Source: Providencia stuartii (GTDB taxonomy: Bacteria > Pseudomonadota > Gammaproteobacteria > Enterobacterales > Enterobacteriaceae). From it: 64,000 bases of DNA. Positions 1 through 9,353 of the stretch are shown in pieces. Every line of letters begins with the position of its first letter. Position 1 is the stretch's first letter. The DNA is taken from NCBI RefSeq assembly GCF_029277985.1, contig NZ_CP119546.1:1550001-1614000 (forward strand). The letters run 5' to 3'. The position numbers and the translations under genes are program-made. The notes under the pieces are model-generated. The model was not told the origin of the DNA, made no database searches, and saw nothing but the letters and a program-made list of their open reading frames with translations.

Positions 1-345
1 TGACGACCTTCTTGGTTTTTTTGCAGGAAGTTCGGGGACTGGTTTTCTGTCATCTAATAAATGGCGTATTGCTAATATAGGATGATGAAAGAGCATTTTT
101 GGCCCTGACCACCGCATAATCAGTTTCATTTGTTCACGCATTTTAGGCTGATAGCAATGTATTGGGCACTGTTTACAGGCGGGTTTGTGTTCTCCATAAC
201 GGCATTTTTCAAGGCGATTAATTGCATAATCATATAATTTTTGATATTGCTCTGGTGAGTCTGCGGAGGCGGGATGCGCCTTTTCATATATTTGGATCAT
301 TTTTTCAATAGTTTTAATTTCTCTTTGAATACGTTTACCGACCAT
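1..345 (-). CDS. ygbA: YgbA-like nitrous oxide-stimulated promoter family protein (3' end outside window)
   Basis: The reading frame starts at an ATG at 345 behind a GAGGTG ribosome site and runs off the left edge after 115 codons, so it is partial. The protein is small, basic and cysteine-rich. It has a cluster of the form C-x7-C-x2-C-x3-CYQPK, followed by the conserved MRWSGPKMLFHHPILAIRHL block typical of the E. coli YgbA family. In E. coli the ygbA gene is NsrR-controlled and linked to nitrosative stress (family knowledge). The exact biochemical role is unknown; metal binding by the Cys cluster is an inference. Confidence 0.85.
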   Translation of the reverse strand, partial: MVGKRIQREIKTIEKMIQIYEKAHPASADSPEQYQKLYDYAINRLEKCRYGEHKPACKQCPIHCYQPKMREQMKLIMRWSGPKMLFHHPILAIRHLLDDRKPVPELPAKKPRRSS

Positions 346-362
346 TGAATCACCTCAATTTA

Positions 363-404
363 TGCAATAAATTGCATTTAATATACAACTTATTGCATTT
401 AATA
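363..404 (-). promoter_or_regulatory. Possible NsrR-type operator upstream of ygbA
   Basis: Directly upstream of the ygbA-like start lies a palindrome TGCAATAAATTGCA (363-376). The 12-mer TTGCATTTAATA occurs twice, 21 bp apart (372-383 and 393-404). Its TGCATTT half-sites resemble the NsrR motif, which fits the known regulation of ygbA in E. coli. Assignment to NsrR is inference. Confidence 0.4.
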
Positions 405-578
405 GAAAGTAAAGATAAACGCAAGTCACGTAAATGGCATAAGTTGATACTTATGCCATAATAAAATTAAAATTTATTGAGTAGGTCTATCAGTGAGATT
501 AGATGACTTACAAAATTAAACACAACAATGTGGCGTGATAAGCCAAACGTCTCCTGCTATGACCTAGCCGATTGCGAT

Positions 579-797
579 TTAGACCTTATTGACGGATTGC
601 ATTATTTTTTGCATTTCGTCTTTTAAATGTAATTTTTCTTTTTTGAGTTTCACAACATGCTCGTTATAACCAGCACCGGACGGGCCTTCTAATTTGCTGA
701 TTTCTTTATCAAGCTGATGATGTTTTTCATAAAGGTTTTGAAAGCGGGGGTGTGTAGATATTAACTTTGAAACTAAATCTTGATCTGTAGATAACAT
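579..797 (-). CDS. YdcH family protein (DUF465)
   Basis: This 72-residue, charged and mostly helical protein starts at an ATG preceded by a strong GAGGAGG ribosome site. The pattern of an N-terminal FxxLxxxHxxLDxEI segment followed by a Lys/Glu-rich helix ending in LKxEM is that of the small YdcH/DUF465 family. Function in the family is unknown. It stands alone between the ygbA-like gene and ecotin. The 230 bases between it and ygbA hold no other gene. Confidence 0.75.
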   Translation of the reverse strand: MLSTDQDLVSKLISTHPRFQNLYEKHHQLDKEISKLEGPSGAGYNEHVVKLKKEKLHLKDEMQKIMQSVNKV

Positions 798-1066
798 ACT
801 ACCTCCTCAGAATGTATTAAGCCTCACACTCAGTATAAGCATCGTCTATTATTTATGCATTATAACAAATAGGAATTTACATAGTTTTTATCAAATTTAT
901 GATCATTCCACTAAAATTAGCTATGATTAACTTTATTGAGATAGTTATATTTTCGTATTTTTAAAATTAAGAATCATCCAGAGTAGGAAAGTTAGACTTT
1001 TTAACTTATTCTAGATGCATGATATGTATTTTCAGTTAGCTTTGTTATTTTTAATAGGATTTTATA

Positions 1067-1543
1067 ATGAAAAAAGCGATTTTATCTGTAATGGCAGCAG
1101 CATTAGTGTCTTCTTGCGCAATGGCAACAGGGGAGTTGGAAAAGATCGCACCTTATCCTAAAGCGGAAAAGGGCATGACTCGTCATGTGATACAACTGCC
1201 TACAAAACCTAATGAAGATAACTTGCAAGTCGAATTAGTTATCGGTAAGACGATTAAGGCTGACTGTAATCGCCAATGGTTTATGGGCGATTTAGAAGAA
1301 AAAACCTTAGAAGGCTGGGGATATAACTATTACAAGTTAGAAGATGTAAAAGGGCCAGCTGGAACGATGATGGCGTGTTCAGAGCCAGCGAAAGAGCGTT
1401 TTGTAACAACACAACTTGGTGATGATGCTTTTGTTCGTTATAACAGTAAACTACCTATTGTGGTTTATGCACCAAAAGAGATGGATGTGAAATACCGTAT
1501 TTGGTCAACTGACGATCAGTTACTTGATTCGAGCAAAAAATAA
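1067..1543 (+). CDS. eco: Ecotin, periplasmic serine protease inhibitor
   Basis: A 158-residue precursor begins with a signal peptide (about residues 1-20, ending near AMA). The mature part has the ecotin hallmarks: an N-terminal EKIAPYPKAEKGMTRHVIQLP block, the VELVIGK strand, and the reactive loop around TMMACSEP whose P1 residue is Met. Two cysteines bracket the loop, as in E. coli ecotin. The protein inhibits trypsin-like proteases as a dimer in the periplasm. It is monocistronic and ends in a strong hairpin shared with the convergent uspF-like gene. The 269 bases upstream are AT-rich and show no other gene. Confidence 0.95.
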   Translation: MKKAILSVMAAALVSSCAMATGELEKIAPYPKAEKGMTRHVIQLPTKPNEDNLQVELVIGKTIKADCNRQWFMGDLEEKTLEGWGYNYYKLEDVKGPAGTMMACSEPAKERFVTTQLGDDAFVRYNSKLPIVVYAPKEMDVKYRIWSTDDQLLDSSKK

Positions 1544-1565
1544 TTTGTCGTCATTTTGTCTTATC

Positions 1566-1595
1566 AGTGCCACATGATGATATGTGGCACTTTTT
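1566..1595. terminator. Bidirectional terminator between eco and uspF-like gene
   Basis: AGTGCCACAT and ATGTGGCACT form a perfect 10-bp stem followed by a T run. It lies between two convergent genes and can serve both. Confidence 0.85.
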
Positions 1596-1603
1596 CTTAG
1601 CGT

Positions 1604-2041
1604 TTATCTAATGACCAGTACCGATGTCTTGGCATGGCGAACAAGCGTAGATGCGGTCGAACCAAGTAAATAGGTTGAGGCACTTGGTCGATGGGAACCT
1701 ATTACAATTAAGTTAGCTTCGATATCATCGGCATAACTGAGTATTTCATCTTTGGCTGAACCAATGCCAATTTTACATACCATTTTGTCATCAGGGATAT
1801 TGATGTCCTTGATCACTTCTTCTAACGCTCTGAGTGCGAGAATAGAACGCTCCGCTGAGTTTTTATGACTTTCAGGCAGAATAGTCACTTCAATACCAAA
1901 AAATAGTTCAGCGCTTGGGATCACTGATAAGAAGTGGATTTCAGGGGAACCTAATTTTGATAGCTCTTCAATATGTTTGATGATTTGTGGATTAAGCGAA
2001 TCTTCTAGTAGGTCGATAGGGACTAAAATTTTATTATACAT
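1604..2041 (-). CDS. Universal stress protein, UspF/UspG type
   Basis: This 145-residue protein has a single Usp domain. It opens with the strand KILVPIDL and ends with the nucleotide-binding signature G-x2-x9-G-(S/T), seen as GSHRPSASTYLLGSTAS, then VLVIR. The last motif marks the ATP-binding UspF/UspG subgroup. I chose the ATG at 2041, with GAGGTGG upstream, over a GTG two codons earlier. It is monocistronic. It could equally be named uspG. Confidence 0.85.
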   Translation of the reverse strand: MYNKILVPIDLLEDSLNPQIIKHIEELSKLGSPEIHFLSVIPSAELFFGIEVTILPESHKNSAERSILALRALEEVIKDINIPDDKMVCKIGIGSAKDEILSYADDIEANLIVIGSHRPSASTYLLGSTASTLVRHAKTSVLVIR

Positions 2042-2338
2042 AACCACCTCATTCGTATGTTAATTGGCGCTATTATAGCAGCTAGCCGTTAATATAGTAT
2101 AAGTGAGTTGCCTTTTGTTAATTACATTGGATTTAAATAGAAAAACGTCTTTTTTAGCTATTCAAATTAATATTATTTTATAGAAAGTGATGATTATTAA
2201 TTAACAGAATAAGCGATAATTAAATAACAAGACTTTTCTTGTTTCTTGTGTCAATATGAGTGATGCTATTAGGTAACATATTGATTTAAAAGTTCATTTA
2301 AATGATAATTGTTTTGTTTTTCATTAAGAATATAGATT

Positions 2339-3268
2339 ATGAATAAGCGTACGCAATCAGATACAACAGACAATGAGTTAACACTCCAACAACAAAAATT
2401 TCATGCTGCTAAAAAGAGCACATTGATTAGTGTGATCGTTAATATGCTGCTTTCGTTGTGGCAAATTATTATTGGTTTCATTTCTCATTCACAAGGTTTA
2501 ATTGCAGATGGTATTCATACATTATCTGATTTGGTTGCGGATTTTGTTGTTTTAATTGCCAACAAAAAAAGCCATAAGCAGCCTGATGACGATCATCCCT
2601 ACGGACATTTTCGTTACGAAAATGGAGCATCTTTGATTTTAGGTGTGATTTTATTAATTGTTGGTGTTGGCATGATTTGGTCGGCAACACAAAAAATGCT
2701 TAATCCAGAGTTGATTCAAGAGGTGCATACAATTGCATTAGTGGCTGCATTGGTATCATTAATCGCCAAAGAAAGCCTCTTTCGCTATATGTTACGAGTG
2801 GCGAATCAAGTTAACTCGAGTATGTTGGTTGCGAATGCTTGGCATGCACGCTCTGACGCCGCCTCATCGTTAGTTGTGGCTATCGGGATCATAGGTAGTT
2901 TATGTGGCTTTAAAATTTTTGACCCTATCGCTGCATTGATCGTCGGGACTTTTGTTTTTCGTATGGGTTATAAATTTACATATCAGTCAATGCAAGATTT
3001 GATGGATAAAGGTGCCGATGAAGAAACATTACAAGAGATCCGTACCGTTCTTGATGGTATTGATGAAATCAAAGGCTTCCACGATTTAAAAACGCGTAAG
3101 TCGGGGGATTTTTATTTAGTCGATGTGCATTTGGAAGTCGATGGGAATTTATCGATCATTGCAGGTCATGAAATTGCGGTAAACGTCCGTGATAAGCTAA
3201 TGGAAAATCCACAAATTCTTAATGTAATGACTCACTTAGATCCCTATGACAAAGAGTGCATTCATTAA
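2339..3268 (+). CDS. Cation diffusion facilitator family metal efflux transporter
   Basis: This 309-residue inner-membrane protein has about six membrane segments. Metal-site motifs are DGIHTLSDLVAD in helix 2 and HARSDAASS in helix 5, the Asp/His pattern of CDF exporters. HPYGHFRYE follows helix 2, and the C-terminal cytoplasmic domain ends in MTHLDP. Such proteins export Zn2+, Fe2+ or Mn2+ by proton antiport (family knowledge). It differs from FieF, whose signature is LVDSLVD, so the substrate is left open. It is monocistronic. The 290 bases upstream are very AT-rich with no other gene. Confidence 0.85.
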   Translation: MNKRTQSDTTDNELTLQQQKFHAAKKSTLISVIVNMLLSLWQIIIGFISHSQGLIADGIHTLSDLVADFVVLIANKKSHKQPDDDHPYGHFRYENGASLILGVILLIVGVGMIWSATQKMLNPELIQEVHTIALVAALVSLIAKESLFRYMLRVANQVNSSMLVANAWHARSDAASSLVVAIGIIGSLCGFKIFDPIAALIVGTFVFRMGYKFTYQSMQDLMDKGADEETLQEIRTVLDGIDEIKGFHDLKTRKSGDFYLVDVHLEVDGNLSIIAGHEIAVNVRDKLMENPQILNVMTHLDPYDKECIH

Positions 3269-3291
3269 TTCATTACCCATAATCCACGTAT

Positions 3292-3316
3292 AGCCAGAAA
3301 ATAAGACTTTCTGGCT
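3292..3316 (+). terminator. Hairpin after the CDF gene
   Basis: AGCCAGAAA pairs perfectly with TTTCTGGCT across a 7-nt loop. The T run after it is weak (TTCTTATT), so terminator strength is uncertain. Confidence 0.55.
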
Positions 3317-3461
3317 TCTTATTACAACCAGCATTTAGTTATTTGTATTTGCACACTAATCTTTTTTCTTGCCGACATACCAAGTCTTACTATTCCCTGT
3401 TACGCCTCATGCAACTTATTTTTGCCGATTGACCGCTTATTCAGCGTTATTGCCTCTATTT

Positions 3462-3477
3462 GTGTAAACGTTTACAC
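3462..3477 (+). promoter_or_regulatory. GalR/GalS operator of galETKM
   Basis: GTGTAAACGTTTACAC is a perfect 16-bp palindrome matching the GalR/GalS consensus GTGKAANCGNTTNCAC at every position. It lies about 95 bp upstream of galE. A TATACT -10-like element follows near 3520. Confidence 0.85.
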
Positions 3478-3570
3478 TATCGCGAGTCAGATCACAGATT
3501 AGTGGGGTAGCCCATTGTTATACTCTGTGCAATGAATTTTTATATCCTTAAATGAATCAAGGGGTAAGCT

Positions 3571-4596
3571 ATGCAGCCTACAAAAGTGCTTGTCACTGGG
3601 GGGATGGGATACATCGGTAGTCATACGTGCGTCCAAATGATCCTCGCAGGGTTCACACCGGTGATTATTGATAACCTGTGCAATGCAAAAACAGAAGTAT
3701 TAAACCGGATAGAAAAACTAACAGCAGTACGACCTATTTTTTATCAAGGGGATGTCCGTGATGAAGTGTTGTTAGAGGCTATTTTTCGTGAACATAAAAT
3801 CAGTGCGGTTATCCATTTTGCAGGTTTGAAAGCCGTTGGTGAATCTGTCGCTAAGCCACTTGAATATTATGACGTGAATGTGAATGGAACGTTAGTACTT
3901 GCCCGTTGTATGCAGCGTGCAGGCGTACACAGTATTATTTTCAGCTCCTCAGCAACGGTATACGGTGAACCCGATACTGTGCCTATTACTGAAGCATTTC
4001 CAACGGGCAATACGCAAAGCCCTTATGGCACGAGTAAATATATGGTTGAACGTTGCTTGTCAGATTTGTTTACGGCTCAACCTAATTGGTCTGTCACATT
4101 ATTACGTTATTTCAATCCTGTGGGGGCTCATCCTTCAGGTTCTATGGGGGAGGATCCTCAAGGTATCCCTAATAATTTAACCCCTTATATTGCGCAAGTT
4201 GCGGTGGGACGACGTGACAAACTGTCTATTTATGGAAACGATTACCCTACCATTGATGGAACAGGGGTCCGTGATTATATCCATGTTATGGATTTAGCGG
4301 ATGGGCATGTTGCTGCTCTGAAAGTGGTCAGCCAGAAGGCGGGATTACATATTTATAATCTTGGAACGGGAAAAGGAAGCAGTGTGTTGGAAGTGCTGCA
4401 TGCATTTGAGAAAGCGGTAGGAAGGAAAATCCCTTATACCATCGTTCCTAGAAGGGCGGGCGATATTGCTGAGTACTGGTCAACATCTGAAAAAGCGCAA
4501 CGTGAACTCGGATGGAAAGCGTGTCGTACGATTGATGATATGGCTATAGATTCATGGCGTTGGCAATCCAATAACCCTAATGGTTATGAATCATAA
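3571..4596 (+). CDS. galE: UDP-glucose 4-epimerase
   Basis: This 341-residue short-chain dehydrogenase-type enzyme interconverts UDP-galactose and UDP-glucose in the Leloir pathway. The N-terminal NAD-binding motif VTGGMGYIGSH is clear, as are the catalytic S-S-S-A-T segment and the YGTSK active-site pair (YxxxK). Length is normal for GalE. The start has an AAGGGG ribosome site. It is the first gene of galE-galT-galK-galM, downstream of a perfect GalR operator, so galactose induction is likely. Confidence 0.97.
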   Translation: MQPTKVLVTGGMGYIGSHTCVQMILAGFTPVIIDNLCNAKTEVLNRIEKLTAVRPIFYQGDVRDEVLLEAIFREHKISAVIHFAGLKAVGESVAKPLEYYDVNVNGTLVLARCMQRAGVHSIIFSSSATVYGEPDTVPITEAFPTGNTQSPYGTSKYMVERCLSDLFTAQPNWSVTLLRYFNPVGAHPSGSMGEDPQGIPNNLTPYIAQVAVGRRDKLSIYGNDYPTIDGTGVRDYIHVMDLADGHVAALKVVSQKAGLHIYNLGTGKGSSVLEVLHAFEKAVGRKIPYTIVPRRAGDIAEYWSTSEKAQRELGWKACRTIDDMAIDSWRWQSNNPNGYES

Positions 4597-4619
4597 TAGA
4601 GGATAGGAGAATAATTACG

Positions 4620-5672
4620 ATGAATAAGCTTCCATTTAATCCGTCAGATTGCCCCCACAGACGTTATAACCCATTAACGGGGCAGTGGGTGTTAGTTTCC
4701 CCACATCGAGCTAAGCGTCCTTGGCACGGGCAAGATGAAAAGCCAGAAATAAAACAATTACCTGAATATGAAGCGAGTTGTTTTTTATGTCCAACTAACC
4801 AACGGATCTCTGGGGATATCAACCCAGACTACCAAGGTACGTATGTTTTTCAGAATGACTACTCCGCCTTATTGCCCGAAGCATGCCAGCAGCCGGAAGA
4901 GCAATCTGCGTTATTTAAAACACAGTCAGTTAGCGGTTTGAGCCGCGTCATTTGTTTTTCGCCTGATCATAGTAAAACTTTACCGGAGTTATCCACGCAA
5001 CAAATCGGTCGAGTGATTGACACTTGGATACAACAAGTTGACGAGCTGAGTCAACGCTTTGTGTGGGTGCAAATTTTTGAAAATAAAGGTGAAATAATGG
5101 GGTGTTCTCAGCCTCACCCACATGGACAAATCTGGGCAAGTGATTTTTTACCCAATGAAATTGCTCGTAAAGATGCCCAGTTACAGCGTTATTATCAGCA
5201 GCAAGGCAGTAATTTATTATTGGATTATGCGCAAGCCGAATTGCAAGAGGGGTCAAGAACGGTTGTTGAAACAGCGCATTGGCTTGCTGTTGTTCCTTAC
5301 TGGGCGGCTTGGCCATTTGAAACAATGCTAATGCCGAAAACGCATATTAGGCGTATGAACGAGATGAGTCTTGAAGTACGAGAAGACCTCAGTATTGCAT
5401 TGAAAAAGCTCACATGTCGCTATGATAATTTATTCCAATGTGCATTTCCCTATTCAATGGGATGGCATTTTGCGCCTTTCTTGAGTGATGATCAAAACAG
5501 GGATCATTGGCAGTTGCATGCATTGTTTTATCCACCTCTTTTACGTTCGGCGACAGTCAAAAAATTTATGGTTGGGTATGAAATGCTAGCAGAAACTCAG
5601 CGTGACTTAACGCCAGAACAAGCAGCTGAAAGGTTACGTGCTGTCAGTGAAGTTCACTATAAACAGCAGTGA
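4620..5672 (+). CDS. galT: Galactose-1-phosphate uridylyltransferase
   Basis: This 350-residue enzyme transfers UMP between UDP-glucose and galactose-1-phosphate. The active-site HPHGQIW motif carries the nucleophilic histidine, and an N-terminal CFLCP plus a later His region provide the metal site. Length matches E. coli GalT. It follows galE by 23 bases behind GGATAGGAG and is the second gene of the operon. Confidence 0.97.
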   Translation: MNKLPFNPSDCPHRRYNPLTGQWVLVSPHRAKRPWHGQDEKPEIKQLPEYEASCFLCPTNQRISGDINPDYQGTYVFQNDYSALLPEACQQPEEQSALFKTQSVSGLSRVICFSPDHSKTLPELSTQQIGRVIDTWIQQVDELSQRFVWVQIFENKGEIMGCSQPHPHGQIWASDFLPNEIARKDAQLQRYYQQQGSNLLLDYAQAELQEGSRTVVETAHWLAVVPYWAAWPFETMLMPKTHIRRMNEMSLEVREDLSIALKKLTCRYDNLFQCAFPYSMGWHFAPFLSDDQNRDHWQLHALFYPPLLRSATVKKFMVGYEMLAETQRDLTPEQAAERLRAVSEVHYKQQ

Positions 5673-5730
5673 ATATTCGAAAAAACACAGTGACGTATCA
5701 AAATAGTTTAATTATTATCAAGAGGTTGCT

Positions 5731-6915
5731 ATGAGTAGCATTGAAATTCTTCGCCAAAAAGTCACCGACGCCTTCCACCAAAAATTTGATTCTCAACCAG
5801 AGGTGTACGTACAAGCACCGGGTCGAGTGAACATAATTGGTGAACATACAGATTATAATGATGGTTTTGTATTGCCTTGTGCAATTGATTATCAAACGAT
5901 AACGGCCGCTAAAAAACGTCATGACCGCATCATTCGAGTGGTTGCCGCTGATTATGCGAATGATATCGATGAATTTAGTCTCGATGAAGAGATTCAATTC
6001 TTACCTGAAAAAATGTGGGCAAACTATATTCGTGGCGTGGTTAAGTTTTTACTTCTCAGAGGTTACCAGTTTTCAGGCTGTGACATTGCGGTGAGTGGTA
6101 ATGTGCCGCAAGGTGCAGGGCTTAGTTCTTCTGCTTCACTGGAAGTGGTGATAGGACAAACATTGAAGGTGCTATATCAGCTCAAGATCAGCCAACAAGA
6201 TATTGCATTGAATGGGCAGCAAGCAGAAAATAAATTTGTAGGTTGCAATTGTGGGATCATGGATCAACTCATTTCTGCTTGTGGTGATGAGGGGCATGCT
6301 CTACTCATTGATTGCCGCAGCTTAGCATTGGCGCCTATTCCGATACCTGATGACCTTGTGGTCATGATTATCAATTCAAATAAACAGCGCGGTTTGGTTG
6401 ATAGTGAGTATAATACCCGACGCCAGCAGTGTGAAAGCGCCGCTAAACAATTTGGTGTTAAAGCATTACGTGATGTCACCATGGCGCAATTTAATCAAAA
6501 ACAAGGGGAGCTGGAGCCTCTGGTGGCCAAACGAGCCAAACATGTTATTAGTGAAAATGATAGAACACTTGCAGCCGCAAAAGCCTTAACAGAAAATAAT
6601 CTGCCTCTACTCAGTACATTAATGGAACAGTCACACATTTCTATGCGTGATGATTTTGAAATCACCGTCAAAGAGATTGATACGTTAGTTGATATTGTGA
6701 AAGCCGTTCTTAGTGAACAGGGGGGTGTCCGAATGACTGGAGGGGGATTTGGCGGATGTGTTGTGGCACTGATGAAACAACAATTGGTTGAATCTGTTAT
6801 TCAGGCTGTTGAAACACACTATCACGCCATGACAGGGCTACAAGCGGATATCTATGTTTGCCAGCCAAGCGATGGCGCTGGGCTGATAACGAATGCATTA
6901 TCGTTGGGAGAATAA
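5731..6915 (+). CDS. galK: Galactokinase
   Basis: This 394-residue GHMP kinase phosphorylates galactose with ATP. The signature [16 protein letters not shown] is at about residues 30-45. The ATP loop reads [11 protein letters not shown], and the C-terminal GHMP motif reads MTGGGFGGC. Length is slightly over the E. coli enzyme. It begins 58 bases after galT with AAGAGG upstream, and its stop is one base before the GTG of galM. Confidence 0.97.
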   Translation: MSSIEILRQKVTDAFHQKFDSQPEVYVQAPGRVNIIGEHTDYNDGFVLPCAIDYQTITAAKKRHDRIIRVVAADYANDIDEFSLDEEIQFLPEKMWANYIRGVVKFLLLRGYQFSGCDIAVSGNVPQGAGLSSSASLEVVIGQTLKVLYQLKISQQDIALNGQQAENKFVGCNCGIMDQLISACGDEGHALLIDCRSLALAPIPIPDDLVVMIINSNKQRGLVDSEYNTRRQQCESAAKQFGVKALRDVTMAQFNQKQGELEPLVAKRAKHVISENDRTLAAAKALTENNLPLLSTLMEQSHISMRDDFEITVKEIDTLVDIVKAVLSEQGGVRMTGGGFGGCVVALMKQQLVESVIQAVETHYHAMTGLQADIYVCQPSDGAGLITNALSLGE

Positions 6916-6916
6916 A

Positions 6917-7957
6917 GTGCAGTTATCAAAAGACCAAAGGTATGTTGCCCGTGCATCGAAAGTCATTGCACTCACCAACCGTCATGGCATGAAAATTTTA
7001 TTGTCGACTTTGGGGGCAAGTTGGATCAGTTGCATCTTACCACTGCCAACGGGTAAGCGCGATGTTTTACTTGGCTCACCAAACATGGCTGCCCAGATGG
7101 ATCAGGGGGTTTATTTGGGGGCAACGGTTGGTCGGGTAGCAAATCGTATCGCAAATGGCCGTTTTAATTTAGCGGGTCGTGAATATCAAGTGACAAAAAA
7201 TCAAGGCGAAAATTGTTTACATGGTGGTGTGGATAATTTTAGTTATCGGGTTTGGAAAGTCACACAATTAGATCCACAAGAGGCAATATTCTCATTAACT
7301 TCTGCGGCAGGTGATCAGGGATTTCCGGGTGAACTCCAGGTGGAAGTACGTTATGTATTAACAGATGAAAACAAAGTGATCATTCATTACCGCACTCAAG
7401 TGAATGAATTGTGCCCTGTCAATCTGACAAATCATGCTTATTTTAACTTGGCCGGTGAGGATTCCGTAAGAACCGCGCTTGAGCACGACTTACAATTATC
7501 AGCGACTCACTATCTGCCTACGGATGAGCGTGGTGTCCCAACAGGAGAATGGCGGGATGTTACGGAGACTTTTTTTGATTTTCGTCGCAAAAAACGCATT
7601 GGTTATGACTTTTTACAAGATGCGGATCAAAAAGCAGCGGGGGGATATGACCATACGATGATCCTTTCAACTGACTTGATTGATGGTGAGCAAACCGTCG
7701 CTTCATTCTTTGCACCTGATGGTGACGTTCGGATGGATATAGCAACAACGATGCCATCAATGCAGTTTTATACTGGAAACTATTTAATTTCGGTACCAGG
7801 GAAATCACGTCATTATACCCCGTTCTCTGGCGTGGCTTTTGAGACCCAGTTTCTTCCGGATGCGGTTAATCATCCCGAATGGGGCGATGAATACAGGGGA
7901 ATTTCACAACCGAACCAACAATACGAACAACAAACGAGTTATCAATTCATTTTTTAA
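6917..7957 (+). CDS. galM: Galactose mutarotase (aldose 1-epimerase)
   Basis: This protein interconverts alpha- and beta-galactose, feeding GalK. Conserved elements are the NRIANGRF segment, HGG near residue 95 and the catalytic NLTNHAYFNL and GVAFETQ regions. I place the start at the GTG at 6917, one base after the galK stop and 6 bases behind GGGAG. An earlier ATG at 6893 lies inside galK. It is the last gene of the operon, ending in a strong terminator. Confidence 0.93.
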   Translation: MQLSKDQRYVARASKVIALTNRHGMKILLSTLGASWISCILPLPTGKRDVLLGSPNMAAQMDQGVYLGATVGRVANRIANGRFNLAGREYQVTKNQGENCLHGGVDNFSYRVWKVTQLDPQEAIFSLTSAAGDQGFPGELQVEVRYVLTDENKVIIHYRTQVNELCPVNLTNHAYFNLAGEDSVRTALEHDLQLSATHYLPTDERGVPTGEWRDVTETFFDFRRKKRIGYDFLQDADQKAAGGYDHTMILSTDLIDGEQTVASFFAPDGDVRMDIATTMPSMQFYTGNYLISVPGKSRHYTPFSGVAFETQFLPDAVNHPEWGDEYRGISQPNQQYEQQTSYQFIF

Positions 7958-7961
7958 GCTT

Positions 7962-7986
7962 AACGCCGCTTTAATGCGGCGTTTTT
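7962..7986 (+). terminator. Rho-independent terminator of galETKM
   Basis: AACGCCGC and GCGGCGTT form an 8-bp GC-rich stem with loop TTTAAT, followed by TTTTT, just after the galM stop. Confidence 0.9.
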
Positions 7987-8106
7987 CGTGATGAGTCATA
8001 GAGTTGATATATTGGTTCCATGACATTATCAGGTTCTAAGACATACCCCATTGTTTTTTCTACTAATTCATTGTTTAATGAAACCAACTGAACTTAGGGG
8101 TAAAAA

Positions 8107-9111
8107 ATGGCAACAATAAAAGACGTGGCGAAAGAAGCGGGAGTGTCGGTAGCGACAGTCTCCAGAGTGATTAATCAATCACCTAAGGCGAGTAAAACTT
8201 CAATTGCTGCGGTGAAAAGTGCCATGTCTAAGCTTGGTTATCGGCCTAATGCCGCAGCCCGTGCATTAGTGAGCCAAAGTTCAAATACGATTGGCGTGTT
8301 GGTCAATGATGTTTCAGACCCCTTTTTTGGTACCATGGTGAAGGCTGTTGATGCGGTCGCCCATAAAAATGGTAAGCATATTCTGATTTGTAATGGTTAC
8401 CACACTGCCCAAGAAGAACGTCAATCAATAGAATTATTAATTAATAATCGCTGCGATGCACTGATCATTCATTCAAAAGCCTTATCAGATGAAGAGTTAA
8501 TTAAATTTGCTGATGAAGTGCCGAGTTTAGTCCTGATCAACCGACGTATTGAGGCGATTGCTGACCGCTGTGTTTCACTGAATAATTATAAAGGTGCTTA
8601 CCTAGCAACCGAACATCTTATCCGCCAAGGCCATACAAAAATCGCTTATATTTCATCAAATCATAAAATTGAAGATGCTGAGCAGCGGTTGCTTGGTTAT
8701 TGTGATGCGCTGAAAAAACACGCTATCTCACTTCCTGAAAGTTATATTGAATATGGTATGCCTTATGGGGAAGGTGGAGAACAAGCGATGACGAATTTAT
8801 TAATGAAATCATTAGAGATAACCGCGGTTGTGGGGTATAACGATTTTATGGCCGCAGGCGCTATCGCAGTCCTCGATGAAAATGATATCTCTTCCCCTGA
8901 ACAAGTATCAGTCATCGGTTTTGATGATGTATTGATCGCGCGTTATATCCATCCTCGTTTAACAACGATCCGTTATCCTATCCAAATGATGGCTGAGCGT
9001 GCGACGGAGTTAGCGTTGGCACTCGCTCGTAATGAAAAGATAGATACGGGTGGTTTGATCTACTCTCCAACATTAGTACAGCGTAATTCTGTACGTCCAT
9101 TAAAATCATAG
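8107..9111 (+). CDS. galS: LacI-family galactose repressor, GalR/GalS type
   Basis: This 334-residue protein has the N-terminal helix-turn-helix ATIKDVAKEAGVSVATVSRVI, the hinge YRPNAAARAL, and a periplasmic-binding-protein-like core. ALIIHSKALSDEEL and VIGFDDVLIARYIHPRLTT are shared closely with E. coli GalS and GalR. It sits between the gal operon and the sugar symporter, both of which carry matching operators. Galactose is therefore the likely inducer. Whether it should be called galR or galS cannot be settled here. An AGGGG ribosome site precedes the ATG. Confidence 0.85.
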   Translation: MATIKDVAKEAGVSVATVSRVINQSPKASKTSIAAVKSAMSKLGYRPNAAARALVSQSSNTIGVLVNDVSDPFFGTMVKAVDAVAHKNGKHILICNGYHTAQEERQSIELLINNRCDALIIHSKALSDEELIKFADEVPSLVLINRRIEAIADRCVSLNNYKGAYLATEHLIRQGHTKIAYISSNHKIEDAEQRLLGYCDALKKHAISLPESYIEYGMPYGEGGEQAMTNLLMKSLEITAVVGYNDFMAAGAIAVLDENDISSPEQVSVIGFDDVLIARYIHPRLTTIRYPIQMMAERATELALALARNEKIDTGGLIYSPTLVQRNSVRPLKS

Positions 9112-9113
9112 CA

Positions 9114-9129
9114 ATGTAAACGTTATCAT
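9114..9129 (+). promoter_or_regulatory. GalR-type operator, distal, before the symporter gene
   Basis: ATGTAAACGTTATCAT keeps the central AACG core and matches the GalR/S consensus at about 13 of 16 positions. It starts 3 bases after the galS stop, 191 bp before a second site, so it belongs to the downstream gene. Confidence 0.55.
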
Positions 9130-9304
9130 CACTTTATGATGGTATCCTTTTTTATATTATGATTTTTTTTGAATTTTTCAAAAAAATGATATTTCAGCGA
9201 TGGTTAGCGTATTTAATATACGCATAAATAGCCACTTATTTCACGATTGATCACCGAAATTAATTTATTGTGAAAATATGTGATTAATCTAACAGTGATT
9301 TTTA

Positions 9305-9320
9305 ATGGTAACGTTTACAC
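9305..9320 (+). promoter_or_regulatory. GalR-type operator, proximal, before the symporter gene
   Basis: ATGGTAACGTTTACAC matches the GalR/S consensus at about 14 of 16 positions, 34 bp before the symporter start. A CRP-like TGTGATTAATCTAACA lies just upstream near 9279. Confidence 0.7.
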
Positions 9321-9353
9321 TGATTGCGAATCATTTTGGTGAGGGAATTGATC

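Noticed and set aside
2339..3268. Naming the CDF gene fieF
   Set aside because: The helix 2 metal motif and the context differ from FieF, so the substrate is left open.
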